Positions 52,869 to 61,919 of a DNA stretch of 64,000 bases are shown here, piece by piece. The notes under the pieces are model-generated. The model did not search any database. It was given only the letters and a program-made list of their open reading frames with translations, and was not told where the DNA came from. Source of the stretch: Mesorhizobium sp. SARCC-RB16n. Lineage in GTDB: Bacteria; Pseudomonadota; Alphaproteobacteria; Rhizobiales; Rhizobiaceae. The stretch spans positions 1-64,000 of the forward strand of contig NZ_ML703272.1 of the NCBI RefSeq assembly GCF_008520305.1, given 5' to 3'. The position numbers and the translations under genes were made by a program. Numbering within the stretch: the first letter of the stretch is position 1; each line of letters begins with the position of its first letter.

Positions 52869-54919
52869 TGTTGTGCCGCCTCTTTGGTCTTACGGGCGAG
52901 AAAAGCGACGCCTTCGGCCATGCGCTTCTCCCACGCGTCGGCCGACGTGATCGATGGCAGGCGACCGCGCTCCTGCTTGAATGCTAGGGCGCGCTTGGCC
53001 AGTTCCCGCGCGTCCTCAAGCGACAGATTGACCCGCCTGGCGGTAATGATGGCCGCAACCTGCTTGAGGCTTTCCTCGCTCATCGTCTTGGCTAAGATCG
53101 AATAAGCCTCGCCGAACGGGTTGATGCGGTCAATCATATCGATGTCGAGCTCGCGCACGTCCATCGCGAATTGCCGGACGCCCTGGATAAAAGCGGTGTT
53201 GCCGGCTGTCGCAGTATCTGTCGAACTTAGGGCTATTTCTTTGGCCTTCTGAGTCAGATTGAGGGCGGCCACGGCGTGCTGACGCACGGCCTCCTGATCC
53301 TCCGCATCCAGGTCGGGATATTTGTCCTTGATGATCTTGCCCATGCGAAGCTGGGTGAGCTCCTCGGGAACCAGCTCGCGGTCGAACAGACCCCGTTCGA
53401 TCGTATTCTTATCCTGGACGAAGGAGGCGATGACCTCGTTAAGGTCTTCATTGCAGATACGGGCCGCTTCTTTGCTTTTAGGTTCAACCAGCCCTTTGAT
53501 CTCGATCTGGAACTTCCCGTTCTGGCGATCAAACCCAACATTGCACTGCTCGGGGTCATAGCCCTTTTCCCCGTAGTCAAACCCTTCCACCGGCCCGCTA
53601 CCCGCGTTTTTAGGCGTAAAAGAAAATCTCGGTGCAAGCACCTGCTCCATGAGCAAGCTTGCCGCGATCGCCTTAAGCGTGTCGTTGACGGCCTCGGTGA
53701 CGGCCTGCTCGGACGCATCAGGCTCCGCGATCAGATTGGTGAAGCGGGTACGGGTCTTGCCGGGAGCGTCGCGTGTCGCGCGGCCGATGATTTGGACAAT
53801 CTCTGTCAGGCTCGACCGGTAGCCGACCGTCAGCGCGTGCTCACACCAAATCCAATCAAAACCCTCCTTTGCCATGCCAAGAGCGATGATGATGTCCACA
53901 TGATCGCGGTTGTTCTTTTGCGCCGGGTCCTTCAAGGCCGCCGAAACGCGGTCCCGTTTAGCAGGGTCGTCGTCGACCAAGTCGGCGATTTTCAGCACGC
54001 GTCCGTCGGTCGTTTTTACCAGCTGGAAGCCGGTAACCGGGTCGGCGCCCTGCCATTCGCCCAGCTCCTCAATGATGTGCTCAACCTCGCGGACCTTGTC
54101 CTTGGTGCTTTCGCGGGAATTAACATTGGGAATGTGGATGATGGTCTTTTCGGCCGGATCCAACACCACAAGAATGTCGTCGGCATAAGACCCGGAATAG
54201 AAATAGTAGCCGATATCGAGCTCTTTCAGATATTCGTAGCCGTTCAACTGCTCATAGTAGGTGTAGGTGACGGTATCGAATTTGGCTTCGTCTTCAGGGG
54301 ACAGGACGGCGTCCGCGTCGCCCCGGAAGTACGAGCCGGTCATGGCCACGATATGGACGCGGTCCCGACCGATGAACTGGCCCAGATGCAAACCGAGCTT
54401 GTTATCGGGATGGACAGAGACGTGATGGAACTCGTCGACCGCAATCAAACAGTTATCGAACGCCTCGACCCCGAACTTGTCCACCGCGAAGCGGAAGGTG
54501 GCATGGGTGCACACGAGCACCTTGTCGCTGCTGGCGAGGAAAGCCCCCAACGCATTGACCTTGCCGCCATCGGCGCCAGGCGCGTTACAAAGGTTCCATC
54601 TGGGGGCAACGGTCCAGTCGGCCCAGAAGCCGTATTTGGTCAGCGGCTCGTCGTTGAAGCTCGAGCCGATAGACTTTTCCGGCACCACGACGATTGCCTG
54701 TTTAAGGCCCTGGTTCCTCAGCTTGTCGAGCGCAACGAACATGAGCGCACGACTTTTGCCTGACGCTGGCGGGGATTTGATCAGCAGGTACTGTTCACCT
54801 CGCTTATCGAAAGCACGCTCCTGCATGGGACGCATGCCGAGCTCATTGGCTTTGGTTGAATTCCCTGTATGGGCATAGGCGACCGAAATAGACGGTACGG
54901 ATTTCACTTCTCTGTTCAC
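52865..54919 (-). CDS. DEAD/DEAH-box helicase of restriction-like operon
   Basis: A 684-residue superfamily 2 helicase. Walker A SPPASGKSR covers residues 49-57, the DEAD-type box is DEFH at 162-165 (AVDEFHHVS), followed by MTGSYFRGDAD (motif III), and IIGRATRD is motif VI. It resembles type I and type III restriction HsdR/Res motors but lacks a nuclease domain. It overlaps the methyltransferase gene upstream and the GIY-YIG gene downstream by ATGA, so the three are translated together. Confidence 0.88.
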   Translation of the reverse strand: MNREVKSVPSISVAYAHTGNSTKANELGMRPMQERAFDKRGEQYLLIKSPPASGKSRALMFVALDKLRNQGLKQAIVVVPEKSIGSSFNDEPLTKYGFWADWTVAPRWNLCNAPGADGGKVNALGAFLASSDKVLVCTHATFRFAVDKFGVEAFDNCLIAVDEFHHVSVHPDNKLGLHLGQFIGRDRVHIVAMTGSYFRGDADAVLSPEDEAKFDTVTYTYYEQLNGYEYLKELDIGYYFYSGSYADDILVVLDPAEKTIIHIPNVNSRESTKDKVREVEHIIEELGEWQGADPVTGFQLVKTTDGRVLKIADLVDDDPAKRDRVSAALKDPAQKNNRDHVDIIIALGMAKEGFDWIWCEHALTVGYRSSLTEIVQIIGRATRDAPGKTRTRFTNLIAEPDASEQAVTEAVNDTLKAIAASLLMEQVLAPRFSFTPKNAGSGPVEGFDYGEKGYDPEQCNVGFDRQNGKFQIEIKGLVEPKSKEAARICNEDLNEVIASFVQDKNTIERGLFDRELVPEELTQLRMGKIIKDKYPDLDAEDQEAVRQHAVAALNLTQKAKEIALSSTDTATAGNTAFIQGVRQFAMDVRELDIDMIDRINPFGEAYSILAKTMSEESLKQVAAIITARRVNLSLEDARELAKRALAFKQERGRLPSITSADAWEKRMAEGVAFLARKTKEAAQQ

Positions 54920-57696
54920 GCGCTTGCCCCTGCCTTTTGTTTATTGGTCGCTCCCTGCCCACCGATAACCTTGGTGTAGAGCTCAAATAACTTTTCCAGC
55001 CGCTCGGTGTCGTTACGGAATCGGCGACCTATATAGATGCGTTCAAGCATTTCATCGTTACGCTCGTGCGCCTCGCGCAGGTCGACAGGCATATCGTCAG
55101 GGTCGTAGAGATCGGCGATCGTCGCCGGAAAATGCGCCTCGCGCACCAGCATGATGTCTTCAGCGCAGCGGGTCAGGTCGGCCTTGTTCTTCTCCGTAAG
55201 TGTCGGGACTGGAAAGGTGTTCCAGCCAAGGGTGTTTGTGTAGGAGTAATCAGTTCGCATCCGGGCGCAGACTGCAGCGACCCAAGTCAAGTTGAGCCGG
55301 GAACATATAATCGCCAGGGGCCATAATTCACGGCCATGAAGCGTGAACGCCTTGTTCGATACTACCGTTCCACTAGCCAGCAATGCAGCAGGTAGATAGG
55401 GACGATTTTCAGAGCTGATCACGGGCACGCAGATTACCGGGTCCTTCGGTAGCGGTTTTCGTTCATCAAACCTGTATGGCCAGTTGGCTGCCTTAACCGT
55501 TGCCGCCTTTTGACTTTCCAGTCGGAACTGGCGTACTCCTTCGATCCTCTGCTTGATGCTTGGTATGCCCAGGGCTTTATCTACGGCTCTGTCTTCGATC
55601 CAAATGCAGAATCTACGGCTTCCAGAAATCAATTCCCTTGAGCCAACAAACGGGCGAATGAATAGAGCGAACTCCTCGTCGCTGAGGCCGAGTTCTGCGA
55701 CTTCACTGTGCTCAAGAATTAGGTGCCCACCGTCGGTCGGTGAGTTACCTCTTGCCATTTCTGGAAGGCCAGAAAGGCTCCTGGAGAGCGGATGGACTAT
55801 GACGTCCGGCCCGGCGATCAGATACGCATTGATATTCTCGGCGTCTTTGGAAATTAAGGCACCGTCATCCGCCACTGAAACAAGTGAGCGGCGTGTTCCA
55901 ACGTGATTTGATATTCCGACTATCACCACCGTGACGCCTGCATTGTAACTGGCTAGATTGGCCCATTTGAAGTTGGTATGCGCGAATGCAATCTCATGGC
56001 CAGTCTGAAAGATTAGAGGCCAGAGATATGGAACTTGTTGACCCTGACAAATCGAATTTGTAGCCACGAAGGCCGCGACTGCGCTGGTGCGCGTCCCGTA
56101 GTCCGCCGCCTTCATGAACCAGCCCGCGACGTAGTCTAGTGATTTCCAGCTATTCGTCCGCCCCTCGAAAATCGCCTTGAGATCGGACTTGTGCTCATCT
56201 GTTTGCCACTTGCTCCCGAGGTATGGCGGATTCCCGCAAATATACGTCTCCCCGCCCTCATTCTCGAAGTCGATCTGAGCCTGTTCGAGTGGCGCATGAA
56301 AGAGATCATCGGCATGGAATTTGACCCCTGTCCCTGTCGGCGGGCAGACGCTCAACCAGTCCAATCGCAACGCGTTGGCGCAGGTGATCCAGTTCATGGC
56401 ATCCAGCGGCAGGAATTCGGCCAAGGCCTCCTTCTGGCCCCGATAGAGAACATCGCATTGATACTCGGCGATGATGAGCGCAAGGCGCGCGATCTCGGCT
56501 GGAAAATCCCTAAGTTCAATGCCCCGAAAATTGGTGAGAGGGATTTCGCTTCGGCAATCGGGTTCACCGCGTCGCCGGTTAATCTCGGCCTCGATCGCCC
56601 GCATTTCCTTGTAGGCAATCACCAGAAAATTCCCGGAGCCGCACGCTGGGTCGAAGACTCTAATCCTGGCCATCCGCTTGCGCAAATTCAGCAGCATGCG
56701 GGGGTTGTCCGCAGCCTCCCCCAGCTTCGCCCGTAAATCATCCAGAAACAACGGATTCAGCACTTTCAGGATGTTCGGCACGCTGGTGTAGTGCATGCCG
56801 AGCGCCCCGCGCTCTTCATCGTCGGCGACCGCCTGGATCATCGACCCGAAGATGTCCGGGTTGATCTTTTTCCAGTCGAGATTGCCAATGTGCAGGAGGT
56901 ACGAACGCGCAATTTTGCTGAAGCGCGGCACGTCGGTACTGCCAGAAAAAAGCCCGCCATTCACGTAAGGAAACACATCAGCCCAGCGGGCCAGCTTGGA
57001 GCCCGGCCTCTCGGTGGTCTTGGTGTTCATGGCCCGGAATATCTCACTGATGACCGAGTGGGTGTCGGCCGAATCCCTGGCGCTCATTCGCTCGATCGTG
57101 CCTGTGAAGAGACCTGACTGCATGAAAATATCGGTATCTTCCGCGAAGAAGCAAAAGATCAGTCGGGCCATGAAGTGGTTCATGTCCTGCCGCCGCGCGC
57201 CGGTGCCCCACTCCGGGTTCTCCCTCAAGAGCTCGACGTAAAGCCGGTTCAGGCGGCCTGTCGCCCGTATATCGAATGAACTTTCGCGGATTTGCTGTAC
57301 GGTGGTGATGCCCGCGAGTGGCAGGAAAAACCCAAAGTGGTCCGGAAAGTCAGCATAGGCGCACGCTACGGTTTCACCGCTCGTCAGGTCCTCGGCCTCG
57401 AACACGTCGCCATCGGTCGCCAACACGAACTTTGCCTTCGCCTTAGCCGTCGCAGGGCTAGCCCGGAGGACCGCCAGCGTTTTGCCAACCTCACCGGCCG
57501 GCGAGACGGCGATGTGGATATTGCTGGTCTGGAGAACGCCGCCTACGTCCGACTTATTCGATGCGCCGGCGCGCAGCCGTTTTAACGTGGTTTCCTTGTT
57601 ACCGAAGGCTTGGAGAAACAGGTACGGGAACTCCTCGCGGTCAAACGGCTGCTCCGCAAGGGCCGATATCGCCTGTTCAATCTCAACCGCGTTCAT
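54916..57696 (-). CDS. Class I DNA methyltransferase, first gene of defence operon
   Basis: A 926-residue protein with an N6-adenine methyltransferase core: SAM-binding DPACGSGNFL from residue 349 and catalytic NPPY at residue 489. The N-terminal region (EEFPYLFLQAFGNKETTLKR) and the RLIFCFFAEDTDIF segment are typical of type IIG-like methyltransferases of this group. The C-terminus probably recognises target DNA. It overlaps the helicase gene by ATGA. The whole operon is a modification-restriction unit with separate motor and nuclease genes. Confidence 0.88.
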   Translation of the reverse strand: MNAVEIEQAISALAEQPFDREEFPYLFLQAFGNKETTLKRLRAGASNKSDVGGVLQTSNIHIAVSPAGEVGKTLAVLRASPATAKAKAKFVLATDGDVFEAEDLTSGETVACAYADFPDHFGFFLPLAGITTVQQIRESSFDIRATGRLNRLYVELLRENPEWGTGARRQDMNHFMARLIFCFFAEDTDIFMQSGLFTGTIERMSARDSADTHSVISEIFRAMNTKTTERPGSKLARWADVFPYVNGGLFSGSTDVPRFSKIARSYLLHIGNLDWKKINPDIFGSMIQAVADDEERGALGMHYTSVPNILKVLNPLFLDDLRAKLGEAADNPRMLLNLRKRMARIRVFDPACGSGNFLVIAYKEMRAIEAEINRRRGEPDCRSEIPLTNFRGIELRDFPAEIARLALIIAEYQCDVLYRGQKEALAEFLPLDAMNWITCANALRLDWLSVCPPTGTGVKFHADDLFHAPLEQAQIDFENEGGETYICGNPPYLGSKWQTDEHKSDLKAIFEGRTNSWKSLDYVAGWFMKAADYGTRTSAVAAFVATNSICQGQQVPYLWPLIFQTGHEIAFAHTNFKWANLASYNAGVTVVIVGISNHVGTRRSLVSVADDGALISKDAENINAYLIAGPDVIVHPLSRSLSGLPEMARGNSPTDGGHLILEHSEVAELGLSDEEFALFIRPFVGSRELISGSRRFCIWIEDRAVDKALGIPSIKQRIEGVRQFRLESQKAATVKAANWPYRFDERKPLPKDPVICVPVISSENRPYLPAALLASGTVVSNKAFTLHGRELWPLAIICSRLNLTWVAAVCARMRTDYSYTNTLGWNTFPVPTLTEKNKADLTRCAEDIMLVREAHFPATIADLYDPDDMPVDLREAHERNDEMLERIYIGRRFRNDTERLEKLFELYTKVIGGQGATNKQKAGASA

Positions 57697-57918
57697 CGGT
57701 TAAGCTCTCCAACTGGACAGCTGGGGCAGAAGATAGTCGGTTTGATCACTGGCAATGTCCTTTGTCCCTCAAGATTTACCCCAAATCCAGGATGTATGCA
57801 TTCGGGCAAGAACGGCTGGTGCTCACAAAAGAAGCACCGAGTTAAGCTGCCTCCAGAGACGTCCCGATGTGTCGGACGTCACATGAGGCCGGTACGGCTG
57901 GTTTCGAGTGGGCGATCA

Positions 57919-58455
57919 TCACGAGGAAAGCGGATCAACTACGTCTGCCAGGTTTCGGAGTTCACTGACCTTGGTTGTCGCGCGCTTGGCAAGCTGAATC
58001 AGCCGCGCCAGAGCCTGGCTGGTGATCTCGAACTCTCGCTGCTTCAATGCAAAAGTCGCTCTGCGCAAGATTGGAACACAGACCATGATCGCAAACATTT
58101 CCTGGGGATAATTGGTCAACCCTTCCGAGAACCGGACCAGTTGGGCATCTTTTTTCGGAGCCCGCTCCACTCTCAACAGCCTTGGCTGCCCTGCCATCAA
58201 ACAGCACAGAAGGCCGATTTGCTGGCGCATGACCTTCAGCAATCCGTCAGGATCGATAACATGGCCGTCCTCACCGACCAGGCCGCGATGGGGATCCTCG
58301 ATGTTGGCGCGCGTTATCGGATGCCACGCCCGATAAGCGTCGTCCAACATGACATGGCTGATTTTGAGGGTGACGCCAAACTCCCGACGGATGATGCGTC
58401 GTGTGATCTGGGCGATGCGGTAGAAATCGTCCTCATCAAGAATGTTATAAATCAT
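57919..58455 (-). CDS. Hypothetical protein downstream of an attenuator-like hairpin
   Basis: A 178-residue protein, starting MIYNILDEDDFYRIAQITRR. It is soluble and mainly helical, with no recognised domain. Its start codon lies just after a G/C-rich hairpin and GGGGG, which may serve as ribosome-binding sequence. It is the gene immediately upstream of the methyltransferase operon on the same strand (222 bases), so it could be a companion of that system, but it shows no HTH. Function unknown. Confidence 0.6.
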   Translation of the reverse strand: MIYNILDEDDFYRIAQITRRIIRREFGVTLKISHVMLDDAYRAWHPITRANIEDPHRGLVGEDGHVIDPDGLLKVMRQQIGLLCCLMAGQPRLLRVERAPKKDAQLVRFSEGLTNYPQEMFAIMVCVPILRRATFALKQREFEITSQALARLIQLAKRATTKVSELRNLADVVDPLSS

Positions 58456-58462
58456 ATAGAAA

Positions 58463-58480
58463 ACCCCCGTCGCCGGGGGT
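58463..58480 (-). promoter_or_regulatory. Hairpin before the 57919-58455 gene
   Basis: ACCCCC, a 6-base loop and GGGGGT form a hairpin, followed on the minus strand by TTTTC and the start codon. It could terminate transcription from the upstream small gene or hide the GGGGG ribosome-binding sequence. Confidence 0.55.
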
Positions 58481-58492
58481 GGAATCGCTGAA

Positions 58493-58702
58493 TTATTGTT
58501 GGCTGAGCCATCGTTTGTGAGCTGTAATCATGTCTTCCCGCGCTATTCGCTTCATCGCAGGATCTGCCTTCACCAACTTCTGCTCGATTTTTTGCACCGC
58601 TGCAATCAGTGATCCGACTGTGTCCGGACTTGGATTCGGGTCGGGTTTTTGCGACCGGTGACTTACCCGTAAACGTTTTTGGGATTTCATTCGCCGTTTC
58701 AT
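58493..58702 (-). CDS. Hypothetical small basic protein
   Basis: A 69-residue basic protein starting MKRRMKSQKRLRVSHRSQKP, with a GGAGG ribosome binding site upstream; the frame is open further. The second half is a helix (VGSLIAAVQKIEQKLVKADP, AREDMITAHKRWLSQQ). The lysine/arginine-rich N-terminus might bind nucleic acid. No family is recognised. It lies just upstream of the hairpin at 58463. Confidence 0.5.
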   Translation of the reverse strand: MKRRMKSQKRLRVSHRSQKPDPNPSPDTVGSLIAAVQKIEQKLVKADPAMKRIAREDMITAHKRWLSQQ

Positions 58703-58950
58703 TGTCTGGACCTCCAGATGGCTGCGGAAGAAGCGGCGCACCTGCTTCGGTCCGAAGCAGTTTCGATGCGCAACTATGAAACGGCCCTCTGCATTTTCAA
58801 AGCAAAAAGATTAAAGAAGCTTGTTGCGACAAGGCTTTGACGATCGCCTGTGATTTATCAGCAACCAGGGTGGGTGGGAGTGAGAGGTCGGGTCCAGGCC
58901 TCCCGCATGCCGGCAAGTGGTTGCCGGGCCGACGCGTTGGCACCCAAATA

Positions 58951-58972
58951 GCCGGGGCATTGCTGCCCCGGC
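58951..58972 (-). terminator. Hairpin after the DUF2958 gene
   Basis: Same 9-base stem GCCGGGGCA/TGCCCCGGC as the ParB-gene terminator, with a different loop; followed on the minus strand by TATTTGG, a poorer T-run. It lies seven bases past the DUF2958 stop codon. Confidence 0.65.
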
Positions 58973-58978
58973 CAGAGA

Positions 58979-59335
58979 CTATGCACGGATTGATCCGAGG
59001 CGCACCGCTTCGGCGGCATAAGCCGACAACGGCTTATCCGCCTGGAAATGCCGGTCCCGTTCTACCGGTAGACCAAGGCGGCCTCTAACGGTAGCTAGCT
59101 CGGAGAGGCTGACAGCGCCTATTTCAGGACAACCAAGCCCGAGGTCACAGAGGCCGAAAGCGATGTCCGGGTCTTCCGGATCGATCTCAGTGAGGAGCCA
59201 CGTCGCGCCGGCATCCGGCGTGAACAGTTTGACAACGGGGACAAAGTCGATTTCGCCGTCGGTGCCGCGGAGGGGAAGCTGCTGGCGACCATTCGCCAGC
59301 AGCTTGTTCCGCAGATCTTGGGTCAAGAGCTGCAT
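58979..59335 (-). CDS. DUF2958 domain protein
   Basis: A 118-residue protein spanning DUF2958: LLTQDLRNKLLANGRQQ, PVVKLFTPDAGATWLLTEID, IAFGLCDLGLGCPEIGAVSL and RGRLGLPVERDRHFQ. The family is common on alphaproteobacterial plasmids and conjugative elements; its function is unknown. A GGAGG ribosome binding site overlaps the stop codon of the preceding 70-residue gene, so the two are coupled. Confidence 0.85.
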   Translation of the reverse strand: MQLLTQDLRNKLLANGRQQLPLRGTDGEIDFVPVVKLFTPDAGATWLLTEIDPEDPDIAFGLCDLGLGCPEIGAVSLSELATVRGRLGLPVERDRHFQADKPLSAYAAEAVRLGSIRA

Positions 59336-59344
59336 GTCGGCCTC

Positions 59345-59557
59345 CTACTCGTCGGACTTCGGTGCGCGCAGGACAATGCGTCCGTCGAGCGGCAGAGCGT
59401 CGAGGAGGAGCGTGCCGCCTTCGCCATCGTCGTGGGCGAAGAAGGCGCCAATGCGGGTCCAGAAGGCGTTCTGGCCCTCTTTGCCGTCCCGCACCGTGTA
59501 GGCGTGGTAGATCGGCATCTTGGGCTCGGGTTTCGTGGTGTTGCGTTTGAGGGTCAT
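59345..59557 (-). CDS. Conserved small mobile-element protein
   Basis: A 70-residue protein starting MTLKRNTTKPEPKMPIYHAY, with AGGAAA upstream. The core YTVRDGKEGQNAFWTRIGAF followed by LLDALPLDGRIVLRAP recurs, as I remember it, next to DUF2958 on related elements. There is no membrane segment or known catalytic motif. Its stop lies within the ribosome binding site of the DUF2958 gene, indicating one operon. Confidence 0.65.
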   Translation of the reverse strand: MTLKRNTTKPEPKMPIYHAYTVRDGKEGQNAFWTRIGAFFAHDDGEGGTLLLDALPLDGRIVLRAPKSDE

Positions 59558-60494
59558 AGTGGTTTCCTTTGGTTGATGGTTTCTGTCCCGGAGGACGGTT
59601 CCAAAGGAGACGGCGCACAGGGCTGGCTTGTCCCCAACACGGGAGCGCAGCGAAGGAGCGGGCAGGAACGGGACAAGACGGCCGCGCCGGCTAAAACGAA
59701 CAGTCATCAGCTCCGGACAGTCCATCAACGGAAAACCCAGGGCCATTCGCGACATCGGACGTCACGACACAAGTTTGCACGCACGACCAAGGTGCGGCGA
59801 CGGCTGGGGGGCATCCCTGCGGGATGGCACCCGGCGCGGGCCTATCTCCGACGATGGCGGAGGTGGGCCCGCTATCGATCAATCGACCTTCGGCCCTGAC
59901 GCAGGGCCTCCGCTTGCCGTGCCGAACGCGGCTCCTGGGCAGGGCCAATGCGATTGGCCAGGGGCAAGGAGCAGTGTGGCGCACATGATCGGACACGGTT
60001 GTCCGACCATGCGCGCGGCCGGCGGTCTGTCACTCGCCAATGTATTGGGGAGTGACAGACCGCCCCCAAACCCACGGTGGATGCCGGGATCGCGCAAACG
60101 CCACGACATGACGCGCAAATGACGCTGCGCTTCGGTGATCATTTCCGGTGCAACGTGCTGGCATTAACGGGCGACACCGTCAAATATCCCGGCAGGCAAA
60201 GACTGCCTGATCCATCTCACCCGACCATTTCCCCCAAAACATAGGAGAGCAGAATGCTAGCTCATCAGATACGTGCGCCGCCGCGGCGGGCACACCTCCG
60301 GTTTCGACCTCTCGGTAACCGGATGCCCAACAGGGCAAACCATATCGGCCAGCCACCCGGCTGGCTCGGGAGGCTCATACCGTAAAGAAGACTACGCATT
60401 CCGGCCCTGCTGCGAATGATCTTCGCGGGGTGTCACGATCTACGGACGTGCATCGGCCATCAACACTCAGCCAAAAAAATAAAAAGCGAGCAAG
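59558..60494. other. 937-base gene-poor region, candidate control/transfer region
   Basis: Frames here are short and lack family features. It contains several dyads: CATCCCTGCGGGATG near 59811, TCGGACACGGTTGTCCGA near 59990, and the large palindrome at 60021-60064. Its position between divergent gene sets of the element, upstream of the integrase-domain and TraG genes, suits an origin of transfer or shared promoters. Confidence 0.45.
60021..60064. repeat. 15-bp-armed palindrome
   Basis: Arms GGCGGTCTGTCACTC (60021-60035) and GAGTGACAGACCGCC (60050-60064) are perfect complements; the loop contains a second dyad CCAAT/ATTGG. Total span 44 bases. It could be a relaxase site, a dimeric-repressor operator or a terminator. 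Confidence 0.7.
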
Positions 60495-61367
60495 ATGGAC
60501 GATTTAACCATGGACCTGGTGCGGCTGTGCCAACGCAACCGGGACGGCTCTTACGGCACTCAAAACAACCGCCGGCGCGGCCTGTCCGCAATGGCAAACG
60601 ACCTCACGGACCTCGGCTACAAGCTGCCGGCCGCCGGTTCCCTTAAACCCAAGCATGTCGAGGCTCTTGTCGAACGATGGCACGATTCCGACACGTCGGA
60701 TGCCAGCATCCGCAATCGGCTGACCTGGCTGCGCTGGTGGGCGGAGAAGGTCAACAAGCTGAATGTCGTCAACCGCGACAACGCCGCTTATGGCGTTGCC
60801 GAACGGGGCGAAATCACCCGCAACCGGGCCCAGACCCTCGACCATGCCAAGCTTGGTACTATCGAATGCCCACACATCAAGGCTTCAGTCCTGTTGCAGG
60901 CGGCGTTCGGCCTGCGGCGCGAGGAAGCCATGAAGTTCCAGCCGCAGGCCGCCGCCCGGGCCGACCATATCGCCTTACAGGCGAGCTGGACGAAAGGCGG
61001 GCGGGCAAGGACCGTCCCGGTTACCACGCTGGAACAGCGTCACGTGCTGGAGCACGTCCTGCGCCTCGTCCCCGGAAGCGGCTCCCTGATCCCGGCACAG
61101 ATGAGCTACGTCGAACACCTCAAGCGGTTCGAGTACCAGACACTCAAGGCCGGACTTCGGAACACGCACGGGTTCCGGCACGCGTATGCCCAGCAACGCT
61201 ACGCGGTGCTGGCCAGCCAGCCCTGCCCGCTGGCAGGGGGTAAGCGCTGGGCCGACATGACCGGCACGGAACGCGCCGCCGACCGTGCGGCGCGCCACAG
61301 GATTTCCGCCGAACTTGGCCACAGCCGCCTGAAGATCACTGACACCTATCTAGGGAGTGCCTTCTGA
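60495..61367 (+). CDS. Integrase-domain protein of conjugative element
   Basis: A 290-residue tyrosine-recombinase-like protein. Arg141 in GLRREEAM, His225 and Arg228 in HGFRHAYAQ, LGHSRL and the final Tyr in TDTYLG give the full R-H-R-H-Y set. It matches a family annotated only as integrase-domain proteins on conjugative elements, smaller than and different from the integrase at 31671. It overlaps the next gene by one base (TGATG). Its job in the element (dimer resolution, a second integration activity) is unknown. Confidence 0.8.
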   Translation: MDDLTMDLVRLCQRNRDGSYGTQNNRRRGLSAMANDLTDLGYKLPAAGSLKPKHVEALVERWHDSDTSDASIRNRLTWLRWWAEKVNKLNVVNRDNAAYGVAERGEITRNRAQTLDHAKLGTIECPHIKASVLLQAAFGLRREEAMKFQPQAAARADHIALQASWTKGGRARTVPVTTLEQRHVLEHVLRLVPGSGSLIPAQMSYVEHLKRFEYQTLKAGLRNTHGFRHAYAQQRYAVLASQPCPLAGGKRWADMTGTERAADRAARHRISAELGHSRLKITDTYLGSAF

Positions 61368-61669
61368 TGAAACGCGCAGAAGGCAATTTCCTCATGGCCG
61401 CCAGCAAGAGGACGAAATACGCCGAGGGTCTTTTCAAGCTCGCGATGATCGCCGCCGCCATCGATGAGGCGGCCATGCAGGGCCATCGCCGCTACCGCAT
61501 CGTTCAGGAGTTCCCGTTCGACCTCTCCGACACGGAGGCCGCCAAGGCGCTTGAGAAATGGCTCGATTCCGAGCAGTTCGAATACGTTTGGCGTCCGACG
61601 CGTCTCGAACAGGATGCGTATCGGCCGTCGATTCTGGCGGAATACCCGGAACTTGAGATTTCGTGGTGA
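61367..61669 (+). CDS. Hypothetical protein coupled to the integrase-domain gene
   Basis: A 100-residue protein. FKLAMIAAAIDEAAMQGHRR and DTEAAKALEKWLDSEQFEYV suggest a small helical domain; EYVWRPTRLEQDAYRPSILA follows. I recognise no family. Its ATG overlaps the upstream stop codon, so expression depends on the integrase-domain gene. A possible accessory or directionality factor, but no HTH motif is clear. Confidence 0.6.
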   Translation: MKRAEGNFLMAASKRTKYAEGLFKLAMIAAAIDEAAMQGHRRYRIVQEFPFDLSDTEAAKALEKWLDSEQFEYVWRPTRLEQDAYRPSILAEYPELEISW

Positions 61670-61919
61670 AGTGCCGGAACGGCAAAGTTCAAGGACCTTG
61701 AACATCAGGGGCGTTCGCCCCGGAACAGATATTGGGATGTCCATCCCCTGATTCTTTGTTTCTGCCTCCGCTTCCGGAGGCTTCCGGGAACAGCAGTCCT
61801 GCTGTTTTAAGTCAACAAATAGTTATTCAGATAACGGCCTCTGGCTCTGCCACGATCTCTCGCCGACTGGGTGTTTATTTGCACTGCTTGTCGGCGCGAG
61901 CCCTGTTGCATTCCTGGCT

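Noticed and set aside
53276-54763. A 495-residue frame opposite the helicase gene
   Set aside because: Fully antisense to the helicase, which has all SF2 motifs; no features of its own.
59628-60142. Possible genes in the 937-base gap
   Set aside because: Several overlapping frames on both strands are Gly/Pro/Arg-rich, lack ribosome binding sites and cross the large palindrome.
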